The notes under the pieces are model-generated. The model was given only the letters and a program-made list of their open reading frames with translations. It searched no databases and was not told the DNA's origin. This document shows, piece after piece, positions 21,109 to 29,481 of a DNA stretch of 61,591 nt; the first letter of the stretch is position 1, and each line of letters begins with the position of its first letter. Origin of the DNA: Parachlamydiales bacterium (GTDB taxonomy: Bacteria; Chlamydiota; Chlamydiia; Chlamydiales; Rhabdochlamydiaceae); NCBI GenBank assembly GCA_027459675.1, contig DAIDHO010000007.1:1-61591 (forward strand). The letters run 5' to 3'. The position numbers and the translations under genes are program-made.

Positions 21109-21160
21109 TGTGCATTCATCCCCTCCTCTCATTGTCTTGATAAAAGGGTCCTTTTTCTGA

Positions 21161-21189
21161 AGACTTTACCTTAAGCAAGAGGTTTAATC
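21161..21189 (-). repeat. short near-palindromic intergenic element, copy 4
   Basis: This reverse-oriented copy reads AGACTTTACC, TTAAGCAAGAGG, TTTAATCTCT; one base is lost in the left arm. The AATCTCT extension is shared with copy 1 and with a fragment at 57724-57742, so the element may extend a little beyond its palindromic core. Confidence 0.6.
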
Positions 21190-21274
21190 TCTAAAGGCCT
21201 TCAAAAAATCATCCCTTTTTGCAAGCAAAGCGGATTTCGAAAGAAGTCTATTCAAGCTACTTTTATTTTATTCG

Positions 21275-21289
21275 GATAAGCGTTATCCT
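21275..21289. promoter_or_regulatory. palindrome GGATAA-GCG-TTATCC upstream of the ABC exporter
   Basis: Two perfect six-base arms with a three-base centre lie 30 bases before the ABC ATPase ATG. The size and position suit the operator of a dimeric regulator, but no regulator gene is adjacent and no -35/-10 pair is clear beside it. Confidence 0.35.
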
Positions 21290-21318
21290 TATTTCCAATT
21301 ATTTTCCCTTAATATTTT

Positions 21319-22242
21319 ATGATCCCTGTTTTAGTAGTTGATAAACTCTCGAAGACTTTTCCTGGCACTCCCCCTATGGTGGCAGTGGATGCCATCTCTT
21401 TTGAATTAGGAAAGGGAGAAATTCTTGGTCTTTTAGGCCCTAATGGAGCGGGTAAAACAACCACTATTCATATGTTACTGGGAACTTTGACTTATTCGTC
21501 AGGTTCTATCCAATATTTTGGAAAAGAATTCTGTAAGCATCGATCCGAAGTGTTGCAACATGTCTCTTTTGCAAGCACCTACGTAAACCTACCCTGGAAA
21601 TTGACAGTGGAACAAAACTTAGAGGTTTTTGGCCGATTGTATGGCTTGTCAGGGAGGGAGATAAAGAAGCGGCAGACACCCCTTCTGGAACGTTTTGGAA
21701 TCGCCAATAAATTAAAGGCAACCATCACCGAGCTTTCAGCCGGTCAGCTGACTCGATTAATGCTGGTAAAAGCGTTTTTAGTGAAACCCAAAATTGTTCT
21801 TCTCGATGAGCCCACCGCTTCGCTAGATCCTGACATGGCCAAAGAAGTATGTTCTTTCTTAAGAAAAGAGCAAGAAGAACAAGGGACCACGATGCTTTTT
21901 ACTTCACATAAGATGGATGAGGTAGCAGAACTTTGCGATCGGATTTTATTTTTAGAGCAAGGAAAAATTATTGTGGATGATCTTCCAGAAAATCTCATCA
22001 AGACGATTTCTGTTCCGAAAGTAGAGCTTATCATTCTGGATGGAATGAAAAGAACCGTCCATCTGGTAGAAGACCTCCAGCTGTCTTATAAGTTAGATCA
22101 CCGGTGGATTGAAATAGAAATAGAAGAGAAGTTTATTGCTGAGTTTTTAGGAAGGCTTGTGCGTCAGGACATCTCATTCAGCTCCATTAAAATTCACCAT
22201 CCGACTCTTGAAGATTATTTCTTAAAAATGGTGCAAAGATGA
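21319..22242 (+). CDS. ABC transporter ATP-binding protein (ABC-2 exporter type)
   Basis: This 307-residue ATPase has Walker A GPNGAGKTTT (40-49), a Q-loop, the signature variant LSAGQLTRL instead of LSGGQ, Walker B KIVLLDEPTASLD and the H-loop FTSHKMDE. The family is that of DrrA/CcmA-like exporters. The C-terminal 80 residues form the extra domain usual in this group. Its stop overlaps the permease ATG, so the two form one transporter. The substrate cannot be inferred. There is no Shine-Dalgarno site at the ATG. Confidence 0.92.
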   Translation: MIPVLVVDKLSKTFPGTPPMVAVDAISFELGKGEILGLLGPNGAGKTTTIHMLLGTLTYSSGSIQYFGKEFCKHRSEVLQHVSFASTYVNLPWKLTVEQNLEVFGRLYGLSGREIKKRQTPLLERFGIANKLKATITELSAGQLTRLMLVKAFLVKPKIVLLDEPTASLDPDMAKEVCSFLRKEQEEQGTTMLFTSHKMDEVAELCDRILFLEQGKIIVDDLPENLIKTISVPKVELIILDGMKRTVHLVEDLQLSYKLDHRWIEIEIEEKFIAEFLGRLVRQDISFSSIKIHHPTLEDYFLKMVQR

Positions 22243-23018
22243 GCTTTAGTCGATGCTGGGCTGTTTTCTTGCGATATTTCTATCTTTTTGCGAAGCTCGA
22301 TCAGGTCGCTGATTTACTTTATTGGCCTGCAATCGATATTGCGCTGTGGGGATTGACAACAGTTTGGATCCAGGGGCATGGACACGTTTCAAATATCGCC
22401 TTAATTGTCATGACGGGACTTATCTTTTGGCAGATTGTTTGGAGGGGCAACTACGAGATCTCTATCAATCTCCTGCAGGAATTTTGGAACCGCAATTTAA
22501 TCAATCTCTTTTCCACACCTCTAAAGTTATCGGAGTGGATAGGGGGAGTGATTCTGCTTTCCTTCATGAAAATTTTTATTACCTTAGGATTTGGAGCAAT
22601 TCTTGTCTATGTGCTTTACGCCCTAAATGTTTTCAATATTGGATGGGCTTTTCTTCCCTTTGCAGCCCTCCTCATGATATCGGGATGGATGATTGGATTT
22701 CTTGCTGCAGCAATTGTGATTTACTGGGGACAAAGATTTCAGATGCTAGCATGGATGACTGCCTACCTTTTTGCCCCTTTGAGTGCTGTCTATTATCCCG
22801 TTTCAGCGCTTCCAGAATGGTTAAGGGGCGTGTCCCATGCTCTTCCTATGACCCATGTCTTCGAGGGCATGCGGCAAGTCTTACAAGGAGAGATTTTTCC
22901 CTGGCAAGCTTTTTGGTGGAGTCTTTTGCTCAATATGCTTTATCTTACTTTCGCCATAGGCATCTTTGCTTACTCTTTTGAAAAGAGTCGTGCTAAAGGC
23001 TTCTCTCGCTTTGAATAG
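22239..23018 (+). CDS. ABC-2 type transporter permease
   Basis: The 259-residue product has six hydrophobic segments (about 18-40, 52-72, 100-125, 135-160, 170-190, 228-250) and the ABC-2 motif near its end: PLSAVYYPVSALPEWLRGVS followed by LPMTHVFEGMRQVL. It is the membrane half of the exporter encoded with the preceding ATPase (four-base overlap). Exporters of this type move drugs, lipids or polysaccharides; the cargo is unknown. Confidence 0.9.
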   Translation: MSFSRCWAVFLRYFYLFAKLDQVADLLYWPAIDIALWGLTTVWIQGHGHVSNIALIVMTGLIFWQIVWRGNYEISINLLQEFWNRNLINLFSTPLKLSEWIGGVILLSFMKIFITLGFGAILVYVLYALNVFNIGWAFLPFAALLMISGWMIGFLAAAIVIYWGQRFQMLAWMTAYLFAPLSAVYYPVSALPEWLRGVSHALPMTHVFEGMRQVLQGEIFPWQAFWWSLLLNMLYLTFAIGIFAYSFEKSRAKGFSRFE

Positions 23019-23055
23019 AATATATATTTTTCATACTGGCCTCATCTGATATCTA

Positions 23056-23382
23056 TTACAACTGTCTCTCAAAGTGCTTTATATCTTCGGCGAGCTTATT
23101 GTAATTCTGAGGAGAAGGATTATGAATAAAGGCGTCGTAATCGTGCTCGAGCTCTTTTTCTTCTTTTTGCATATAGGCGCTGAGGCATTGGGGAACCGTC
23201 TCTCGAATGACTTGTAAAGCCTTATCCATGACATCTTTATATTCATCTTTTTGGGCGGGAATTTGGGACTTTTGATATTCCTGGAGAGTTTCTTTAAAAA
23301 GCTCAATACCTCGAGCGCATTCTTGTTTATATTGAGCTCTCATTTGAGGTGTAATCGGTTGATCCCCTTCAATCCCTGTCAT
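23056..23382 (-). CDS. small helical cytosolic protein of unknown function
   Basis: This 108-residue, charged, helix-rich protein has no signal peptide or membrane segment. Typical stretches are ECARGIELFKETLQEYQKSQ and YMQKEEKELEHDYDAFIHN. The composition and continuous frame support a real gene. It lies convergent to the ABC permease and divergent from the barrel protein. I recognise no family. Confidence 0.6.
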   Translation of the reverse strand: MTGIEGDQPITPQMRAQYKQECARGIELFKETLQEYQKSQIPAQKDEYKDVMDKALQVIRETVPQCLSAYMQKEEKELEHDYDAFIHNPSPQNYNKLAEDIKHFERQL

Positions 23383-23474
23383 GGTCTACTCCTATTCATT
23401 TTTTTATATACATTTTTTCGGAAATCAATTACAAATATTTATTTATTAACACCCTCTTCATCCCATGAGAATAT

Positions 23475-24494
23475 ATGAATAAAATATGGTCCTTGGCTCT
23501 AGTAAGCTCCTTCTCTCTCTTTGCGGCAAGTCCGCAGAATCCTCCTTCTCCAGAAATAGTTGAAGAACAACTGGAGGACGCGGAGGCAGAATTTCAGCGG
23601 GCAAAAAAAATGTTCAACCCTTGGTATACAGGTCCGCTTTTAGCACCTTCAGCTCACATTCTTCCCCCTGGAATGTTCGTTATTGAGCCTTATTTTTTTA
23701 TTACTAAGAATTATGCCCAGTTTGATGAGCAGGGGCATGCTCATCGTATTCCTCATTTGAATCAGTTAAATCCTTTGTTTATCATGCAAATTGGAATCCT
23801 CAATTGGATGGATGCGGTGATTTCTACTCAAGGATTGCGGAATCAACAATCAGGGCATTCAAGCACAAATTGGGGAGATTCTTCAGCAAGTTTAGGCTTT
23901 GGGTTACTTTCAGAAGGACCTTATCGGCCTGCCCTCCTTCTTTCTGTAAAAGAGTCGCTTCCTACAGGAAAATATCAACATCTGAATCCTAAAAAAAATG
24001 GAGTCGATGCGACAGGTTCTGGAGCGTATCAAACCACACTAGGATTGAACATTTCCAAGCTGATTTGGTGGGTCGCAACCCATCCGATGGTTTTTCGCTT
24101 AGCCCAGAGTTGGAGCTTGCCCGCTATGGTGTCTGTGAAGGAGTTGAATTCCTATGGAGGAGGAGAGGATACTCATGGAAAAGTCCGTTTGGGTCACTCG
24201 TACAGCGTAGACTTGGGATACGAATTTAGTTTTACTCAAAGGTGGGTTTTAGCCTTAGATTTTGTTTATGCGTATTCTCAAAAGACGACTTTTTCAGGCC
24301 ACAAGGGGTATAGTGCAGCGGGAACTCCGAATGTCATCGGAGGACCTTTTAGGGATGAAATCAGCCTTGCCCCTGCCCTTGAATACAATGTCAATGAATA
24401 CCTCGGCTTCATCGGAGGGGTTTGGTTCTCTGTTTGGGGAAGAAATTCTCTCGACTTTGTCTCGGGTGTATTCAGCTTTGATTATGCATTTTAA
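23475..24494 (+). CDS. exported beta-barrel protein, unknown function
   Basis: The 339-residue product has a signal peptide (MNKIWSLALVSSFSLFAAS, cleaved near residue 19), a short charged coiled segment (about 30-45), then alternating aromatic strands to a terminal FDYAF, the typical C-terminal phenylalanine of an outer-membrane barrel. Phrases such as LPTGKYQHLNPKKNGVDATG resemble the MetA/phenol-degradation (transporter-like) barrel family. The call as an outer-membrane protein is inference from topology. Confidence 0.7.
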   Translation: MNKIWSLALVSSFSLFAASPQNPPSPEIVEEQLEDAEAEFQRAKKMFNPWYTGPLLAPSAHILPPGMFVIEPYFFITKNYAQFDEQGHAHRIPHLNQLNPLFIMQIGILNWMDAVISTQGLRNQQSGHSSTNWGDSSASLGFGLLSEGPYRPALLLSVKESLPTGKYQHLNPKKNGVDATGSGAYQTTLGLNISKLIWWVATHPMVFRLAQSWSLPAMVSVKELNSYGGGEDTHGKVRLGHSYSVDLGYEFSFTQRWVLALDFVYAYSQKTTFSGHKGYSAAGTPNVIGGPFRDEISLAPALEYNVNEYLGFIGGVWFSVWGRNSLDFVSGVFSFDYAF

Positions 24495-24516
24495 AGGGTC
24501 CTTAACAGCTTAAGAT

Positions 24517-24532
24517 TTACACAAGAGCTCTA
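24517..24532 (-). repeat. degenerate palindromic intergenic element (GTGTAA variant)
   Basis: TTTACACAAGAGCTCT resembles the right half of the variant element near 53.76 kb (TTACACAAGAGGTC). A CTTAAG centre occurs six bases earlier (24510-24515). It lies between two convergent genes. Confidence 0.35.
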
Positions 24533-24547
24533 AAGGTGTTTTCGAGT

Positions 24548-25501
24548 TTAGAGACGACCGTATAGTAGCTCTTCGAGTTTCACGACATCTTTTGCAAAAT
24601 TACGGATTCCTTCGTGGAGTTTATCAATGGCCATTGCGTCTTGGCAGAGCATCCAGCGAAAAGTTTTTTCATCGACTTTGAGGGGAGTACTTTCCATTTT
24701 TTTTGAACTTTCTATAGTTAGTTTTTGAACGACAGGAAGAGTAGAATCAGAAAGCTCTTCTAAAAATTTGGGGGCAATAGTGAGAAGATCACAACCTGCA
24801 AGCTGAAGGATTTCATCTTTAGTTCTGAAGGAAGCTCCCATAATTTGGGTCTTGATGCCCCATTTTTTATAATAATTGTAGATTTGGGTAACAGAACGAA
24901 CTCCAGGATCTTCTGCTGCGCTATATTCTTTCCCTTCATGCTTTTTATACCAGTCGAGGATGCGTCCCACAAAAGGGGATATGAGAGTGGCGTGTACATC
25001 TGCACACGCAATTGCTTGAGCAAGGCAAAACAGGAGAGTCATGTTGCAGTGGATCCCTTCTTTTTCCAGATGAAAAGCCGCTTGGGCCCCTTCCCAGGTG
25101 GAGGCAAGTTTAATGAGAATCCTCTGACGGTCAATACCTGCTGCTTCATACAAAGAGACGAGTTCTCGTGCTTTTTGGACGGAGCCTACAATGTCAAAAG
25201 AAAGGCGGGCATCTACTTCGGTCGATACGCGACCGGGAATGATATTTAAGATTTCTAAGCCGAAGTTTACGCATACCTTATCAAAAGCGTGCATAACCTT
25301 CTCTTGATGAGTTTTTCCTTTTTTTCGACCAAAGGAAAGGGCATCTTCAATTAAGAATTGATAGGCGGGATTGGTGGACGCTGCCAAAATGAGGGAAGGG
25401 TTAGTGGTGGCATCCGTCGGATGGTATTTCTTGATTTCTTCGATCTCACCGGTATCGGCTACAATCACGGTCATCTTTTTGAGTTGTTCTAGTTGATTCA
25501 T
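24548..25501 (-). CDS. tal: transaldolase
   Basis: This 317-residue protein matches the TalB type: the DATTNPSLI motif at 30-38 and the Schiff-base lysine in ILIKLAST (Lys131). Transaldolase links the non-oxidative pentose phosphate pathway to glycolysis in the cytosol. In Chlamydia tal lies directly after rpoC; here it is separated by an exporter and several envelope genes and reads the opposite way. Its ATG follows the preceding gene's stop by six bases with TAAGGT as Shine-Dalgarno, so it belongs to the minus-strand operon that starts at 27293. Confidence 0.96.
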   Translation of the reverse strand: MNQLEQLKKMTVIVADTGEIEEIKKYHPTDATTNPSLILAASTNPAYQFLIEDALSFGRKKGKTHQEKVMHAFDKVCVNFGLEILNIIPGRVSTEVDARLSFDIVGSVQKARELVSLYEAAGIDRQRILIKLASTWEGAQAAFHLEKEGIHCNMTLLFCLAQAIACADVHATLISPFVGRILDWYKKHEGKEYSAAEDPGVRSVTQIYNYYKKWGIKTQIMGASFRTKDEILQLAGCDLLTIAPKFLEELSDSTLPVVQKLTIESSKKMESTPLKVDEKTFRWMLCQDAMAIDKLHEGIRNFAKDVVKLEELLYGRL

Positions 25502-25507
25502 GGGACC

Positions 25508-26002
25508 TTACAGTTTAAAAGAAATTTTAAAGGGAATTTTAAGAGGGCTTTTTTGCAGTTCCTGATAGAAAAGAGCAAAATTGTCAGGCTGCAAAGTCGT
25601 CGAATATCCCATCAGTTCGATAGTAACAGGAGAGTTTTTCATAAGCGCCTCCACTAGCACTTCTTGAAGATCGGTAGGGAGAGTCACGCGTTGTCCTCCC
25701 TGATGGCGATGGGCGATCCCTTGGCAGGTGTGTTCGGGGGTCTTAACTTTAACGAGAGCGTGCTGGGGATTACCTTGGTAAGGAGGGATCGTTTGGGAAT
25801 GTATTTCTAAATATGTCCTTAAACTCTTTTTAGAGTAAACCATTTCAACTGCCACTTCATTGACTCTATCACGAACAGGATATGAAAGTCTAGCAGAGTC
25901 AAATTTTTTTTCGGATCCTTTCTGATGAGAAACATGCCACAGGGAAGAAGATTCACATCCACATAGAAGAAGAAAGAAAAGTATTCTTATCTTTTTATTA
26001 AT
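25508..26002 (-). CDS. putative lipoprotein with a non-ATG start
   Basis: The frame has a lysine-rich start (NKKIR), a hydrophobic stretch (ILFFLLL) and a lipobox-like LCGC ahead of ESSSLW, then a polar 145-residue domain that matches no family I know. No ATG, GTG or TTG precedes the signal in a sensible place. The nearest in-frame candidates are ATT at 26002 (five bases after the preceding gene's stop) or ATA at 25990, so initiation probably depends on translational coupling. A sequencing error is another explanation. Confidence 0.65.
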   Translation of the reverse strand: MNKKIRILFFLLLCGCESSSLWHVSHQKGSEKKFDSARLSYPVRDRVNEVAVEMVYSKKSLRTYLEIHSQTIPPYQGNPQHALVKVKTPEHTCQGIAHRHQGGQRVTLPTDLQEVLVEALMKNSPVTIELMGYSTTLQPDNFALFYQELQKSPLKIPFKISFKL

Positions 26003-26006
26003 AAAA

Positions 26007-26294
26007 TTAGTGATGATGGCGGGAGACCAAAATAAGAGCTGTAATACCAATTGCAACCGCACCTGCAGCCAGCATATATTTTGATACGGCACTCCTTTTC
26101 GCTGTAGTGGCCGAATCAGTAGAGGCTTTTCCTACTTGCTTCGGAGCAGGCGGTGCATCTTCCAAGGGAGCCGAGGCTTCTTCGACAGGCAAGATTTGGG
26201 CCTCTTCTGCAGGAGCTTGCAGAATCCCGTCTGCTCGCGCAGGGGATGTAAGGGTGGAAAGCGCCGCAGCTATCCATACAATCCATTTTTTCAT
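26007..26294 (-). CDS. small exported single-pass membrane protein with His tail
   Basis: The 95-residue product has a signal peptide ending at ARA (residue 21), a Pro/Ala/Glu-rich middle (24-60), a transmembrane helix (about 72-90) and a basic, histidine tail SRHHH. The topology would place the acidic middle in the periplasm and the tail in the cytosol. It overlaps the gene upstream by four bases. It shares its layout, but little sequence, with the 88-residue protein two genes upstream. Function unknown. Confidence 0.7.
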   Translation of the reverse strand: MKKWIVWIAAALSTLTSPARADGILQAPAEEAQILPVEEASAPLEDAPPAPKQVGKASTDSATTAKRSAVSKYMLAAGAVAIGITALILVSRHHH

Positions 26295-27037
26295 TCTGAC
26301 CTCAAATTTAGAATATTAGCTTGTATTTCTTTTAGCAATAGAATTTGCCAGTAAGGACCCATTTCAGTAAAGTCATTGATGATTTTATTTTCAAAAGGTT
26401 TCCAAACTTCTCTTTGAAAATCTTCAGATAAAAAAAGGGCAGGCCTACTTTCACTTTTACGAACTTTTTTATTCAATTTCTCATACATCTCTTCCACCTG
26501 CTGCTTGAGCATAGGCTGTCTTCCCGAGGGGGAATAGCTTTCAATCAGATTGGAGGAGAATTGGAGAGAGCCGAGTGCTTGATCGAATGTTCTATAATAG
26601 TGGGAAAATTCTTCTTTCAGAGCTCCTGCCGTTAAAATATAGGCTATTTGGTCTTTAATGAGGATGAGCTGGACTATCCGTGCCATTCCTCCTTCTGTCG
26701 GGGTCTCTAGTTCTGTAAGTCTTCCTTGGCCCATGGGCGTTTTATAGATCCCCAAATCCCGCCAGCGCGAGTTGGGATCAGACTTATGAATCTTTCGAAC
26801 TTCTTCAATATAAGATTCTAAAGAGATATCGACCTTTTCTGTGGCAAGGTTAATGGAAGGAGCCAATCCTTTGGAGCTTTTACCTACAAAACAGATATGG
26901 ACCCTAGGCGCTAGAATTTCAGGATTGGCAATTTCCCACCCTTTGGGGGGAATAAAAAAACAGGTTTCTGAAGCTTGCACACAGATGTGAAGGGAAAAGA
27001 GAAGGCCTACAAGAAAAAGAAAACGGTTAACTCCCAC
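26291..27037 (-). CDS. exported PsbP/DcrB-like protein
   Basis: This 248-residue protein has a signal peptide (to about residue 22, CVQAS). The following 135 residues open with CFFIPPKGWEIANPE and end with FDQALGSLQFSS, the strand layout of PsbP/DcrB-like domains. The C-terminal 80 residues are helical and charged. The domain call is from pattern only. Overlaps with both neighbours show translational coupling within the tal operon. Confidence 0.65.
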   Translation of the reverse strand: MGVNRFLFLVGLLFSLHICVQASETCFFIPPKGWEIANPEILAPRVHICFVGKSSKGLAPSINLATEKVDISLESYIEEVRKIHKSDPNSRWRDLGIYKTPMGQGRLTELETPTEGGMARIVQLILIKDQIAYILTAGALKEEFSHYYRTFDQALGSLQFSSNLIESYSPSGRQPMLKQQVEEMYEKLNKKVRKSESRPALFLSEDFQREVWKPFENKIINDFTEMGPYWQILLLKEIQANILNLRSE

Positions 27038-27293
27038 TACAGTGACTATGTCCTGTTCCGCTTTTGCTTTGATGAAGAACTGCTGCTAAGATACCAATGG
27101 CGAGAGCAAGTCCTACGCCCCAGCCGATGATCGTTGCAGAAATAGCGGTACTCGCTCCATCATGAGCGCCTGCTCCCGTGCGCCAAAGACGCTCCGTATC
27201 TTCTTTCCAACCTTCTTGAATAGTATCTTCGGCCATGGTCATCGAAGAGGTCGATAAGAACACCAACAAAAGTATCGCCACCACTTTTTTCAT
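27027..27293 (-). CDS. small exported single-pass membrane protein with Gly/His/Cys tail
   Basis: The 88-residue product has a signal peptide ending near TMAED (residue 22), a short polar stretch, a glycine-rich transmembrane helix (about 52-73: IIGWGVGLALAIGILAAVLH) and the tail GTGHSHCSGS. It is the first gene of the minus-strand run ending in tal. Function unknown. GGGGG lies only one base before the ATG, an unusual Shine-Dalgarno placement. Confidence 0.7.
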   Translation of the reverse strand: MKKVVAILLLVFLSTSSMTMAEDTIQEGWKEDTERLWRTGAGAHDGASTAISATIIGWGVGLALAIGILAAVLHQSKSGTGHSHCSGS

Positions 27294-27519
27294 ACCCCCT
27301 ATTTATCGCATAATTAATATTTTTTAGCTATGTTGAAATGCAGGGGGGGCTCGGCTGACCCAACTGGACCATTTTTCTTAACAGATCCTTATCTCCTATG
27401 TGAGACAGAGGTCCTTAAAAACATATAATTTTTTTCGTCCTGTATTGAGTCCATTTTCTTTGATATTCAGCAGCTTATATTATTTTTTACAGTTTATTGC
27501 GGTTAAAATATCTATCCAA

Positions 27520-27548
27520 TTCTCTTTTTTTAAGGGTTCATATATACT
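27520..27548 (+). promoter_or_regulatory. fabH promoter close to the start codon
   Basis: The -10 box TATACT (27543-27548) ends nine bases before the fabH ATG; the best -35 match is a weak TTCTCT (27520-27525) at 17 bp. The rest of the 264-bp gap between 27294 and 27557 holds no gene I can support, but includes TTTTCTTAACAGA (27373-27385), which is identical to part of the MITE arm at 56.6 kb. Confidence 0.4.
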
Positions 27549-27557
27549 ACATCTTTC

Positions 27558-28553
27558 ATGCAAAATTTTAGTGCAAAAGCAAAAATTAGGGGGACAGGAA
27601 GCTATCTTCCCGACAGAATTCTTACTAATCAAGACCTCGAAAAGATGGTCGAAACAAGTGATGAATGGATTGTCACCCGCACAGGTATGAAAGAGCGTCG
27701 CCTTGCCAGCAGTAACGAGTTTACCTCGGACATGGGGTATCAAGCTGCGAAAAAGGCTTTAGAAGTCTCTCAGTGCCGTGCCGAAGATATCGACCTGATT
27801 TTATTTGCCACTATCACGCCTGATTATGCCTTTCCCAGTACGGCCTGTCTTATTCAATATCAACTAGGGGCTCTTAAAGCTGCTGCCTTTGATATTCAGG
27901 CTGCGTGTACTGGCTACCTATATGCTTTGGCTACTGCCAAAGGTTTTATTGAAGCAGGCATTTACAAAAATGTGTTAATTGTAGCCTCCGAAAAGCTTTC
28001 CTCTATCGTCGATTATAAAGATCGTAATACATGCGTCTTGTTTGGGGATGGGGCGTCTGCCGCTGTGGTTTCTTCTGAGGGTAAAGGATTTGTTATTCGG
28101 GATGTGACTTTAGGAGCCGATGGAGAACAAGCTCAATTATTAATGCTTCCAGCAGGAGGTTCTCGCCTTCCTCCTACAAAAGAGACAGTGGAAGGAAACC
28201 TACACTATCTTCGGATGGAGGGAAAAGAAGTGTTTAAACATGCGGTTCGCCGTATGGAAGCTGCTTCAAAAGAGTCCATCCATAAAGCGGGGCTGCAAGA
28301 GAGCGAAATTGCTTGGTTTGTACCTCATCAAGCCAATCTTCGCATCATTGAGTCTCTTGCTAAACGATTTAATATTTCTCCAGAAAAAGTGTTTTTGACA
28401 ATCCATAAATATGGAAATACCTCGGCTTCCTCTGTAGGAATTGCATTAGATGAACTTGTACGTGAAAAGAACTTACACTCAGGAGAAAATGTGCTTTTGA
28501 CAGCGTTTGGAGCCGGTTTAACATGGGGAGCAGCGGTATTAACCTATGAGTAA
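27558..28553 (+). CDS. fabH: 3-oxoacyl-ACP synthase III (KASIII)
   Basis: This 331-residue enzyme has catalytic Cys117 in AACTG, His in WFVPHQANLRI and Asn in KYGNTSASSVG. It condenses acetyl-CoA with malonyl-ACP to start fatty acid synthesis. The start MQNFSAKAKIRGTGSYLPD has the usual length. fabH-fabD-fabG-acpP is the chlamydial order. The stop lies within the fabD start (eight-base overlap). Confidence 0.97.
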   Translation: MQNFSAKAKIRGTGSYLPDRILTNQDLEKMVETSDEWIVTRTGMKERRLASSNEFTSDMGYQAAKKALEVSQCRAEDIDLILFATITPDYAFPSTACLIQYQLGALKAAAFDIQAACTGYLYALATAKGFIEAGIYKNVLIVASEKLSSIVDYKDRNTCVLFGDGASAAVVSSEGKGFVIRDVTLGADGEQAQLLMLPAGGSRLPPTKETVEGNLHYLRMEGKEVFKHAVRRMEAASKESIHKAGLQESEIAWFVPHQANLRIIESLAKRFNISPEKVFLTIHKYGNTSASSVGIALDELVREKNLHSGENVLLTAFGAGLTWGAAVLTYE

Positions 28554-29481
28554 AAAAGCCTTTATTTTTCCAGGCCAAGGGGCCCAAAGCGTCGGAATGG
28601 GAAAAGATTTTTACGAAGCATTTGCACCTGCCCGTGAAATTTTTGAAGAAGCATCTGATATCCTCTCTTTGAATATCAAAAACCTTATTTTTGAAAGCAC
28701 TGCTGAACTCCTTTCCCAAACAAAGGTGAGTCAACCCGCGATTTTTGTCACCTCCGTTGCCATCTTACAGACTATCCGGGCGCAATTTCCCCCTCTAAGC
28801 CCTTCTCTATGCGCGGGGCTGAGCTTAGGAGAATATACAGCTCTTTTTGCCGCCGGAAAAATCTCTTTTAGGGATTGTTTAAAACTCGTGGCAGCGCGGG
28901 GCTCCTACATGCAAGAAGCCTGTGAAGAACAGCAAGGAACAATGCGAGTAGTTCTAGGACTTGATCCCGAGCATGTAAAAGCCCATCTTCCTTCAAATGT
29001 GTGGATTGCAAACCTTAATTGTCCTGAACAAGTGGTGATTGCAGGTCTTGCCCATGCCATGCCACTAGCAGAAGAAATTTTGAAAAAAGAGGGAGCTAAA
29101 CGGATCATTCCGCTTGAGGTGATAGGCGCTTTCCATACACCTCTCATGCGCTCTGCTCAAATCAAGTTAATGCCTCAGCTTCAATCTGTTTCTCTGCAAG
29201 AGAGTACTCCTGATCTTGTCATGAACGTCCCAGGAGATTTTGTGAAATCTCTTCCTGCAATTCGGGCCTACCTCATCGACCAGGTGGTTTCTCCTACGCG
29301 GTGGGAGCAGGGCATCCGCAAAATTGAAGAAGCAGGGATCGATTTTTATATTGAAATGGGACCTGGCAAGACCCTCACGGGGATGAATAAAAAAATTGGA
29401 GTGAAAGCGCCCACTCTCACTATTGAAAAGGTAAGTGATTTAACGACATTGGAGTCCATGGATGCAACTGCTCAAAGATAA
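28546..29481 (+). CDS. fabD: malonyl-CoA:ACP transacylase
   Basis: The 311-residue product has the nucleophile motif GLSLGEYTA (Ser93), FPGQGAQ at the N-terminus and the catalytic histidine in GAFHTPLM. It loads malonyl groups on ACP for FabH and the elongation enzymes. It overlaps fabH by eight bases and fabG by 20, so the cluster is translationally coupled. Confidence 0.97.
   Translation: MSKKAFIFPGQGAQSVGMGKDFYEAFAPAREIFEEASDILSLNIKNLIFESTAELLSQTKVSQPAIFVTSVAILQTIRAQFPPLSPSLCAGLSLGEYTALFAAGKISFRDCLKLVAARGSYMQEACEEQQGTMRVVLGLDPEHVKAHLPSNVWIANLNCPEQVVIAGLAHAMPLAEEILKKEGAKRIIPLEVIGAFHTPLMRSAQIKLMPQLQSVSLQESTPDLVMNVPGDFVKSLPAIRAYLIDQVVSPTRWEQGIRKIEEAGIDFYIEMGPGKTLTGMNKKIGVKAPTLTIEKVSDLTTLESMDATAQR

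Larger units (their letters stand above)
21109..21318. other. non-coding part of the 305-bp gap between rpoC and the ABC exporter
   Basis: The gap from 21014 to 21318 holds no supportable gene. It contains the rpoC terminator, one copy of the dispersed palindromic element (21161-21189) and a 15-bp palindrome (21275-21289) near the exporter start. Confidence 0.6.

Noticed and set aside
22322-22981. A 219-codon frame inside the ABC permease
   Set aside because: It is in a different frame of a clear membrane protein and has Cys/Ser-rich, non-protein-like composition.
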